Source: a virus
DNA: 48,920 nt
Reading direction: 5' to 3' (one strand)
Virus record (IMG/VR): IMGVR_UViG_3300036791_001712
Span: 1-48,920 of that record
Shown: positions 6,249 through 11,429 of the stretch, one piece after another
Layout: each line of letters starts with the position of its first letter
Position numbering within the stretch: position 1 is the stretch's first letter
The notes under the pieces: model-generated
Seen by the model: only the letters and a program-made list of their open reading frames with translations
The model's database searches: none
Told to the model about the DNA's origin: nothing
Translations under genes and position numbers: made by a program

Positions 6249-6473
6249 ATGAATGACAAAGAACTAAAACGCAAAATCACCGAAAGGTGGAATATCCTGT
6301 CAAACCACCAAAACTTTAACCCATTTGCAGATGGGCCAAAAATCACCGTTTTCGCGCAACTGGAGTATATCCTGATTGAGGCCGGGCTACTGGCCCAACG
6401 CCGGAAACGCCTGTCTGAGCGCGCAATGCGTCATGGTGCAACGGAAACCAAAACAACAACAACCATAGAATAA
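6249..6473 (+). CDS. Hypothetical early protein (74 aa)
   Basis: A helical, charged protein (ELKRKITERWNILSNHQNF, then QLEYILIEAGLLAQRRKRLSE) ending in a TKTTTTIE tail. The ATG 10 nt after the -10 of promoter 3, without a ribosome site, suggests leaderless translation. An upstream in-frame ATG (6075) is rejected because that reading crosses the membrane gene and the promoter. No family was recognised. Confidence 0.65.
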   Translation: MNDKELKRKITERWNILSNHQNFNPFADGPKITVFAQLEYILIEAGLLAQRRKRLSERAMRHGATETKTTTTIE

Positions 6474-6489
6474 GAAAAGGAAACACACA

Positions 6490-6750
6490 ATGCCGATAAG
6501 TTTGAATGTCAACGTCGATAAGATCGACAAAAAAAGACTCTTTGAAGGTAAAAAAGGTCGCTACCTAGACCTAGTTCTCTTTGAAACCCCGGACTCCGAT
6601 TACGGAGAATGGATGGTCAAGCAAAGAGGGGACAAAGGAGAAAGGATGCCGATCTTGGGAAACGGCAAATATTTCAAACCCAAGGAGAACAAGGAAAAAC
6701 CAGCTGGAGAACCAAAGAACCCCGGGGAAGGCAAAGCAGACCCGTGGTAA
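6490..6750 (+). CDS. Conserved early phage protein (86 aa), possible DNA-metabolism factor
   Basis: The N-terminal 55 residues follow a pattern I associate with small phage proteins near replication genes: ISLNVNVDKIDKKRLFEGKK, GRYLDLVLFETPDSDYGEW, then MPILGNGK. The strand-rich layout could be an OB-like or beta-sandwich fold, but this is not established. The C-terminal third is Lys/Pro/Glu-rich and disordered-looking. AAGGAA precedes the ATG. It lies directly upstream of the nuclease operon partner genes. Confidence 0.65.
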   Translation: MPISLNVNVDKIDKKRLFEGKKGRYLDLVLFETPDSDYGEWMVKQRGDKGERMPILGNGKYFKPKENKEKPAGEPKNPGEGKADPW

Positions 6751-6980
6751 CCGTAGGCGACATCAATAAATTTATGGATGAAATCACTAACGACCTTAAA
6801 AAGCAGGACTTTCCGCCCATTTCCGAGCAAAAGAGTTATTGGAAAACCCAAGATGTGATCTGGAAGAAATATATGCAGCAGATGGACGCTATGAGCGAAT
6901 TTTTCAGCGACTTGGATAAAGCCCTTCAAAAACTGCACATCAAGCTAGGCAACCAGAGATGGAAGGAACCAAATAGGTAG
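6744..6980 (+). CDS. Hypothetical helical protein (78 aa)
   Basis: The GTG at 6744 overlaps the previous stop by 7 nt and gives VTVGDINKFMDEITNDLKK, followed by aromatic-rich helices (YWKTQDVIWKKYMQQMDAM, FFSDLDKALQKLH). An ATG at 6774 is an alternative start. A purine-rich GGGGAAGG lies upstream of the GTG. No family was recognised. The amphipathic helices suggest oligomerisation or partner binding, perhaps with the nuclease 12 nt downstream. Confidence 0.6.
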   Translation: MVTVGDINKFMDEITNDLKKQDFPPISEQKSYWKTQDVIWKKYMQQMDAMSEFFSDLDKALQKLHIKLGNQRWKEPNR

Positions 6981-6992
6981 AAAAAAGCTAGA

Positions 6993-7916
6993 ATGAAACT
7001 CACCAATAAATTCTCATTACCCGAACCTTTCGTGGCGGCGGTAAGCGCCGGAGCGGATATTTACGAGCGGGGCGATGCCGAGTTTACCGCGACTGAACTA
7101 ATCCGGCCCAGCCGGATCCTCTACTACGCGCGCAAACATGACGCGGAGATGGTTGAAGATGTCTCCGACCGGGTCTGGGCCTTTCAGGGACAAACCAAGC
7201 ATATTGTTTTGGAACGCATCGCGAAAACCAATCCTGAGCGTTACCTGGTCGAACGCCGCTTTGAAACCGTCATGCCCGGAACCAGAGCTAAGATCAGCGG
7301 CCAGATTGATCTGTTCGATCGTTCGGACGGAACTTTGTATGACTGGAAAGAGACCAGTGTCTGGAAATTCATGCTGGGCGATACCAAGGAATGGGAGTGC
7401 CAAGCCAACATCAACCTTTACCTGATGCGGATAAATGACATGACTGTTAACCGGATCATCAATATCGCAATCCTCAAAGACTGGAAAGCGCGTCAGGCGC
7501 GCTACACCAAGGATGGAGACTATCCCAAGTGCGCGATCCATGTCATGCCACTCCCGGCTTGGAGTATCGGGCAAGCACAGGACTACATCAATACACGAAT
7601 AGAAAAACACCGCTCAGAAGCAGCCAGTCCCCCGGTCTGCACCAAGGAAGAACGCTGGCAGCGTAACGCCACCTTTGCCGTCATGCGTTCTGACCGCAAG
7701 CGCGCCATTTCCGGCGGGCTATGCTCAAGCCGCGATCAGGCTGAGGCGGTAATGCTCCATCACATGAAAATCGCTCCCCCCGGAGACAGTAAAAAGTTCT
7801 TTATCGAAGCGCGGCAAGCCGAGCCTGTGCGCTGTCTAGATTTTTGTCCGGTGCAGACATTTTGCGACTTCGGTATTGAAGCGGAAAAGAAATTCAAGGA
7901 AAAACATGATGGATAA
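6993..7916 (+). CDS. Cas4/RecB-like PD-(D/E)XK nuclease with probable Fe-S cluster
   Basis: A 307-aa nuclease of the family that includes phage Cas4-like exonucleases. Visible elements are H70 with E74 in the first core helix, G103-x2-D106 in ISGQIDLFD, and D117-W-K119 in LYDWKET as the (D/E)XK strand. The C-terminal Cys set C281-x3-C285-x5-C291, together with a Cys about 40 residues upstream (GGLCSS), fits the 4Fe-4S clamp of Cas4/AddB proteins. The likely role is 5'-end resection or recombination during phage DNA replication. It lies in the early operon upstream of the primase-helicase. No neighbouring CRISPR genes are present, so adaptation is not implied. Confidence 0.82.
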   Translation: MKLTNKFSLPEPFVAAVSAGADIYERGDAEFTATELIRPSRILYYARKHDAEMVEDVSDRVWAFQGQTKHIVLERIAKTNPERYLVERRFETVMPGTRAKISGQIDLFDRSDGTLYDWKETSVWKFMLGDTKEWECQANINLYLMRINDMTVNRIINIAILKDWKARQARYTKDGDYPKCAIHVMPLPAWSIGQAQDYINTRIEKHRSEAASPPVCTKEERWQRNATFAVMRSDRKRAISGGLCSSRDQAEAVMLHHMKIAPPGDSKKFFIEARQAEPVRCLDFCPVQTFCDFGIEAEKKFKEKHDG

Positions 7917-8394
7917 GAAACACATACATTGGGGATTCGCAGGATCCGATAAGAACCCCATCTACGGGGGCGGCATAAGCGGAGGAAGCGAGATTGCCGA
8001 TGATTTGCGAAACTTCCTGACATCCAAACTGCCGGAATCAATCAAGCTAAATAGTGTGCAGCGGGATCATATCTTTAGGATTCTTACTGACGCCATGAGT
8101 TTTGTCATGCGGGACAGCGTAGATCGGGAAATTATTGTTAAACCACGCCATCAGATCAGGACGCTACCTAATTCAATCTGGCCGGAAAATTCCTTGCTGC
8201 TTAGATGGGACGACCATTTGGAACGATGGACTGAAAAAGACTCCAACCGCTCGTCTTATGTGGGACATCCCTACAGTCTGTCCACGGAGGATATGCACAG
8301 ATTACTGGAGATCGAAAGAAATGGACATAATGTCCAGATTGACGGGAGAAGCCACTATGGGCCTGGACATACACTACGAGTTAAGATTACCTGA
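7906..8394 (+). CDS. Hypothetical early protein (162 aa)
   Basis: It starts at tandem ATGs (7906/7909) overlapping the end of the nuclease gene. Visible features are a Gly-rich start (IYGGGISGGSEIADDL), the helical SVQRDHIFRILTDAMSFVMR, and a C-terminal part with the YSLSTEDMHRLLEIERNGHN helix. No catalytic motif or family was recognised. Coupling to the nuclease suggests a related role in DNA metabolism, by context only. Confidence 0.6.
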   Translation: MMDKKHIHWGFAGSDKNPIYGGGISGGSEIADDLRNFLTSKLPESIKLNSVQRDHIFRILTDAMSFVMRDSVDREIIVKPRHQIRTLPNSIWPENSLLLRWDDHLERWTEKDSNRSSYVGHPYSLSTEDMHRLLEIERNGHNVQIDGRSHYGPGHTLRVKIT

Positions 8395-8527
8395 CCACCA
8401 ATGGTGCGTGTGCGGTCATTGTGAATGGCGACACCATTCCCATAGCTGGTCTTGTCTGGCTGATGGCTGCGACTGTGACCGATTTACCAAAAAAGAAAAT
8501 GACAATGATCGACAATCACGAAATTAA
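8357..8527 (+). CDS. Small Cys/His-rich zinc-binding protein (56 aa)
   Basis: The core CVCGHCEWRHHSHSWSC followed by CDCDRF contains enough Cys and His for one or two zinc sites. CxCGH...H...C...CxCxxF is a frequent small phage/plasmid motif of unknown function. GGGAGA upstream is a good ribosome site. It overlaps both neighbours out of frame by 30-40 nt, typical of this compressed operon. Confidence 0.65.
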   Translation: MGLDIHYELRLPDHQWCVCGHCEWRHHSHSWSCLADGCDCDRFTKKENDNDRQSRN

Positions 8528-8861
8528 AGACATTCAGCGACGGATGCAGGAGTGCATCACCAGGATGCGTAGCCTTGCCCCGGGGGTAGGTGCGGCTAGG
8601 CAGGTTAAGGAATTTTCCAATGACCAGCGAAAGAACGCGCTGGCGGGCGAGCAGGTTCGCTTTATCCAGCGCGGGGAATCGGTGGCCGCAGCGGAAAACC
8701 TGGCCCGGAGCAGCCCGGTTTACCTGCAACGCTTTAAGGACTTGGAGACTCAGTATGCCGATGCCGCTGCCACTATCGCTGAATGGGAAGCAGTCTTTGC
8801 CCGGTTTGAAGCATGTAGAAGTCTTTTAAGTATGTCAAAAGAAACATTAAAGTTATTATGA
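8499..8861 (+). CDS. Coiled-coil early protein with altered C-terminus
   Basis: This 120-aa protein is helical and coiled-coil-like (IKDIQRRMQECITRMRSL, then RFKDLETQYADAAATIAEWE). Up to about 8810 its codons match the neighbours. The final 15 codons are abruptly AT-rich and run into the inserted homing-type gene, whose ATG overlaps the stop (ATGAG). The native C-terminus may have been replaced at the insertion point. No function is known. Confidence 0.6.
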   Translation: MTMIDNHEIKDIQRRMQECITRMRSLAPGVGAARQVKEFSNDQRKNALAGEQVRFIQRGESVAAAENLARSSPVYLQRFKDLETQYADAAATIAEWEAVFARFEACRSLLSMSKETLKLL

Positions 8862-9280
8862 GAACAGGTTCGCATTGCTCTTATAGACAGAAACTCAGAA
8901 TAAGCAAAAGCAAGAAACGTTCCTGGGAATTACTACCTCCTGGCATCCAAAGTGAGAGGCGAGAACAACTGAGTAAAGTATTTTCAGAATGGCTTACAAA
9001 GAACCCAGGAGGTAGCCAGGCAGGAAAAAAATGTTCGGATACTATGAGAAAGAAACTATCCATTACCACTAAAAAATGGAGACATACACACCGGAATGAA
9101 GCTCTGCATTCACTAAATGGAAAATGGTCAAGACGTTTTGCTTATTGTGTAGTTTGCAAAACACGATCCTATCGCCATCATGCAAAAGGTTATTGCACTT
9201 CTTGTCTTGCTAACAAAAGAAGAAAAGTCGTTCCCATGCTGGCCATGTCACGCGAAGTAATGCGCACTTTAGAAGGCTGA
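8858..9280 (+). CDS. NUMOD3-like / zinc-ribbon homing-type protein
   Basis: A 140-aa basic protein. Residues about 38-74 contain motifs like the NUMOD3 DNA-binding modules of homing endonucleases (AGKKCSDTMRKKLSITTKKW). Residues 97-116 form a zinc ribbon (C97-x2-C100, C113-x2-C116) with HHAKGYC between. No HNH or GIY-YIG catalytic core is visible, so it may be a truncated homing endonuclease or an accessory DNA binder. Base composition is distinctly AT-rich compared with both sides, a sign of lateral insertion. It overlaps the preceding gene by 4 nt and lacks a clear ribosome site. Confidence 0.6.
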   Translation: MRTGSHCSYRQKLRISKSKKRSWELLPPGIQSERREQLSKVFSEWLTKNPGGSQAGKKCSDTMRKKLSITTKKWRHTHRNEALHSLNGKWSRRFAYCVVCKTRSYRHHAKGYCTSCLANKRRKVVPMLAMSREVMRTLEG

Positions 9281-9294
9281 CCCGGAGATTCCAA

Positions 9295-9519
9295 ATGAGC
9301 GAACACAAAAACGAAATCATGTTGGAATTCCAAATGAGCGACGCCGACAAGATCAAGGCCAAGCCAAACATGAGGGTTACAGTTCCCGTCTTGTGGTATC
9401 TCGGAGCGCACGGAGATCCGGTAGCTGATTTCAGGGAGGCCGTAATTCTTATCTTACATTCGGACGGCAGCGTCACTTGGGAGGCAATCAGTCATTACTC
9501 AAGGGAGGAAAACAAATGA
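9295..9519 (+). CDS. Hypothetical protein (74 aa)
   Basis: The protein starts MSEHKNEIMLEFQMSDADKI and ends DGSVTWEAISHYSREENK, with a short beta-rich core (RVTVPVLWYLG, AVILILHSDG). GGAG lies 8 nt before the ATG at 9295. A second ATG at 9334 follows a duplicated TTCCAAATGAGCGA segment and would give a start like those of two genes downstream. No known family. Confidence 0.6.
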   Translation: MSEHKNEIMLEFQMSDADKIKAKPNMRVTVPVLWYLGAHGDPVADFREAVILILHSDGSVTWEAISHYSREENK

Positions 9520-9872
9520 GCGACTACGATAAATCATTCATGGGAGAACTGTTCAACAGCAGAAATCCGTATCTGCCGCCAAAGCTAACGAGAAAGGAAC
9601 TGGAGGAATATTCAGGACTTACGGTGCCGCCGGATGAAGGCGCGGTCGCGATCGAATGTTACGATAAGATCAATGCCAAGCTGAATGAGATACAAACATG
9701 GCGCGATAAAGTAGATCACGCGATAATTCTAAAGCATCGAGATTTGCTCATCGCCGCCCTGCAAAGGGCGATGGAAGCGTTTAAGGCATACCGGGTTAGC
9801 GAACGACAATCACTACGAGAACACGCCGAAGAGTGCGAGCGCGACATCGCACGGATACTGGAGGGCAAATGA
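9516..9872 (+). CDS. Hypothetical helical protein, paralogue of 9976-10179
   Basis: A 118-aa protein starting MSDYDKSF. Its C-terminal half (LLIAALQRAMEAFKAY ... ERDIARILEGK) parallels the short protein at 9976-10179 (LIAVLRRALEECDKAE ... RSEIAKILEGT), indicating local duplication. A strong ribosome site GGGAGG precedes the ATG, which overlaps the previous stop. The function is unknown. Confidence 0.65.
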   Translation: MSDYDKSFMGELFNSRNPYLPPKLTRKELEEYSGLTVPPDEGAVAIECYDKINAKLNEIQTWRDKVDHAIILKHRDLLIAALQRAMEAFKAYRVSERQSLREHAEECERDIARILEGK

Positions 9873-9979
9873 TCGACGCAGATTTGATTGTCAGGGTCGG
9901 CCTGGTATTGGCATTTATCGCAACGCTTTGCTCCATAGGCACGTACGTTTATGTCGCCATACATGAGAGAAAGAAATGA
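9869..9979 (+). CDS. Small membrane protein (36 aa)
   Basis: One transmembrane helix (VRVGLVLAFIATLCSIGTYV) between a short acidic start and a basic end (HERKK). GGAGGG precedes the ATG, and start and stop both overlap the neighbouring genes. No family is known. Confidence 0.6.
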   Translation: MIDADLIVRVGLVLAFIATLCSIGTYVYVAIHERKK

Positions 9980-10179
9980 GCGACCACGACAAGATCAACG
10001 ACATGTTGGCTGAGATGGATCGAGGGTATGCGCCCTGGCACGGCGACATCTATCGAAAAAAACTTATCGCCGTGCTGCGAAGGGCGCTGGAAGAGTGCGA
10101 CAAAGCGGAAGTGAACGCCCCATGGTCATTCGATGAAATGAGAAGCGAGATCGCGAAGATTCTGGAGGGCACACCATGA
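9976..10179 (+). CDS. Hypothetical helical protein (67 aa), paralogue of 9516-9872
   Basis: It starts MSDHDKINDMLAEM and shares the LIAxLxRAxE ... xxIAxILEG pattern with the gene two positions upstream, minus the central 50 residues. The likely origin is tandem duplication. It is embedded in the operon with 4-nt overlaps on both sides. The function is unknown. Confidence 0.65.
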   Translation: MSDHDKINDMLAEMDRGYAPWHGDIYRKKLIAVLRRALEECDKAEVNAPWSFDEMRSEIAKILEGTP

Positions 10180-10328
10180 CTGCCATGACTGCTTTGGTGA
10201 TCTTTTTTGTTGCCGTTGTTCTGCTTTTTTTCTTCCTTGCCTTCCTCTTTTTTATTGATGTCAGCCGCGACCGAAAACTTAACGACAAGGCGCGGAAAAA
10301 AGAGCTGCGCGACTGGGACGAAGAATAA
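10176..10328 (+). CDS. Small membrane protein (50 aa)
   Basis: A strongly hydrophobic Phe/Leu/Val helix (LVIFFVAVVLLFFFLAFLFF) is followed by a charged cytoplasmic-type tail (SRDRKLNDKARKKELRDWDEE). GGAGGG precedes the ATG. It is the last gene before the next promoter. Confidence 0.62.
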   Translation: MTAMTALVIFFVAVVLLFFFLAFLFFIDVSRDRKLNDKARKKELRDWDEE

Positions 10329-10332
10329 AAGC

Positions 10333-10361
10333 TTGACAACCCCGGGGTTGGTTGCCAATCT
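10333..10361 (+). promoter_or_regulatory. Rightward promoter 4 with palindromic spacer
   Basis: TTGACA (10333-10338), a 17-bp spacer and CAATCT (10356-10361). The palindrome AACCCCGGGGTT overlaps the -35/spacer junction. The next ATG is at 10373, 11 nt after the -10. The -10 is weak, so this is a moderate call. Confidence 0.5.
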
Positions 10362-10372
10362 TGGAAACACCA

Positions 10373-10573
10373 ATGAAGACATCATTCCAAAAACAAAGTT
10401 TCGGTGGTGGTTACGGAATCAACCGGCACACCGGAGGAGCCGCTTCCCTTCCGACCGCTGAACCGCCCCTGGCCCATATCTCGGTCAAACCCGGCCCCGG
10501 GATCATTACCCCGGGCAGCCCCAAGACCGGCTACAAAATCCGTCCAGCCAAAGTAATCGGGAGCAAGAAATGA
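10373..10573 (+). CDS. Hypothetical Gly/Pro-rich protein (66 aa)
   Basis: It begins MKTSFQKQSFGGGYGINRHT and continues Pro/Gly-rich (PGPGIITPGSPKTGYKIRP), basic overall and probably little folded. No Shine-Dalgarno is present, and the ATG is close to the predicted transcription start of promoter 4. It is coupled by ATGA to the next gene. No known family. Confidence 0.55.
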   Translation: MKTSFQKQSFGGGYGINRHTGGAASLPTAEPPLAHISVKPGPGIITPGSPKTGYKIRPAKVIGSKK

Positions 10574-10755
10574 ATACTCTCCGGCTGCATCTCCCCAACA
10601 AACCCTCGATACCGCGCAACCAAAAGATGATGGATCGCGCGGCAGCGATAGGGAAAGGCAAAGGCTTACGAAACAAGAACCCGTTCAGTTACCTGAGCGG
10701 ATCAATCGCAGCCAATCACAAACGTAAACTGGCCAAGTCACCGAAACCTCGCTAA
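10570..10755 (+). CDS. Small basic protein (61 aa)
   Basis: A Lys/Arg-rich protein (QKMMDRAAAIGKGKGLRNKN, then ANHKRKLAKSPKPR) with the ribosome site GGGAG before the overlapping ATG. It is a likely nucleic-acid-binding or disordered peptide with no known family. A strong terminator follows 26 nt after its stop and closes this sub-operon. Confidence 0.6.
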   Translation: MNTLRLHLPNKPSIPRNQKMMDRAAAIGKGKGLRNKNPFSYLSGSIAANHKRKLAKSPKPR

Positions 10756-10781
10756 AAGCGAAGAAATTTTTAGTAACCCAT

Positions 10782-10810
10782 GGGTGGCTTTTTGCCACCC
10801 TTTTTTTTCA
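10782..10810 (+). terminator. Strong intrinsic terminator
   Basis: GGGTGGC (10782-10788), a T5 loop, then GCCACCC (10794-10800), directly followed by eight T residues. This is a textbook rho-independent terminator ending the sub-operon from promoter 4. Confidence 0.92.
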
Positions 10811-10828
10811 TTTTTTTCTTTGCCATAT

Positions 10829-10875
10829 AAAAGAAAGGGGTGCCAAGGAAGAATCACCAAACCCCGGCACCCCTT
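10829..10875 (-). terminator. Minus-strand terminator-like hairpin
   Basis: Perfect 10-bp arms AAGGGGTGCC (10835-10844) and GGCACCCCTT (10866-10875). Only in minus-strand orientation is the stem followed by a U-rich tail (TTTCTTTT). It implies a leftward transcript from 10880-11000, where no convincing gene is seen apart from a possible 32-codon frame from ATG at 11000-10998. Confidence 0.55.
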
Positions 10876-10960
10876 ATGGATCCAACTCTGTTTTTGTCAC
10901 TTCACGTTGTCTCAACCCCTGATGGTTTCAACAAAACGAAAAATAATTCACCATTCGGCC

Positions 10961-10989
10961 TTGACAAGAAAAATCTTTTCTGAGATATT
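10961..10989 (+). promoter_or_regulatory. Rightward promoter 5 with palindromic spacer
   Basis: TTGACA (10961-10966), a 17-bp spacer and GATATT (10984-10989). The spacer starts with AGAAAA-ATC-TTTTCT, a 15-bp inverted repeat. The ATG at 10999 is 9 nt after the -10, again suggesting a leaderless message. It drives the replication sub-operon. Confidence 0.65.
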
Positions 10990-10998
10990 TTTTTCTTC

Positions 10999-11115
10999 AT
11001 GCGAGCTGGTTATGGCATCCAATATTCCAATGGGTGCTTCGTGTGCTCTTTAGGTGCTACGGCATCTGACTGGCTCGCAAAGCACGGAGCATCCGCTGGA
11101 GTATTGGCCGCATGA
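10999..11115 (+). CDS. Small leader protein (38 aa) before replication genes
   Basis: This 38-codon frame starts MRAGYGIQYSNGCFVCSLGA and ends GVLAA, with its TGA overlapping the next ATG (GCATGACC). No ribosome site is present. The ATG coincides with the predicted start of transcription. The fused-like coupling to the zinc-ribbon gene supports translation. It contains C-x2-C, perhaps a zinc knuckle. The function is unknown. Confidence 0.5.
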   Translation: MRAGYGIQYSNGCFVCSLGATASDWLAKHGASAGVLAA

Positions 11116-11429
11116 CCGCCGAGCAGGGAACACTCTTCGGGGAATGCGCGCACCCCCGCCGGATAATCGTGCCGGAAAGACGCGGCCCGCATCATGCCAA
11201 ACAGATTTGCGCTGACTGCAAACGATTCCTGGGCTGGATACCAAAGCCTGAAACAATAGCGCGCCAGCAAAAGACCGACCATGTCCTGACCGAGTTGGCC
11301 AAAAACGACCGGCTTTCGGAATGGGAACGACAATTTATCCGTGATATAGCCAACCACAGACATTTAAGTCCCAAACAAGATAGGAACCTGCGTGAAATAC
11401 GGGATAAATACTTGAAAAAGGAGGAGTGA
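11112..11429 (+). CDS. Zinc-ribbon protein upstream of primase-helicase
   Basis: A 105-aa protein. The N-terminal part has C12-x-H and the segment GPHHAKQICADCKRFLGW, a zinc-ribbon pattern common in phage/plasmid replication neighbourhoods. The C-terminal part is a helical pair, LSEWERQFIRDIANHRHLS then KQDRNLREIRDKYL. The layout suggests a DNA-binding accessory factor. Its TGA overlaps the ATG of the primase-helicase behind a perfect AAAGGAGG site, so the two are translationally coupled and probably act together. Confidence 0.7.
   Translation: MTAEQGTLFGECAHPRRIIVPERRGPHHAKQICADCKRFLGWIPKPETIARQQKTDHVLTELAKNDRLSEWERQFIRDIANHRHLSPKQDRNLREIRDKYLKKEE

Noticed and set aside
6993-7916. Cas4-like nuclease as part of a CRISPR system
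   Set aside because: No Cas1/Cas2 genes or spaced direct repeats are present; phage Cas4-like nucleases commonly serve recombination.
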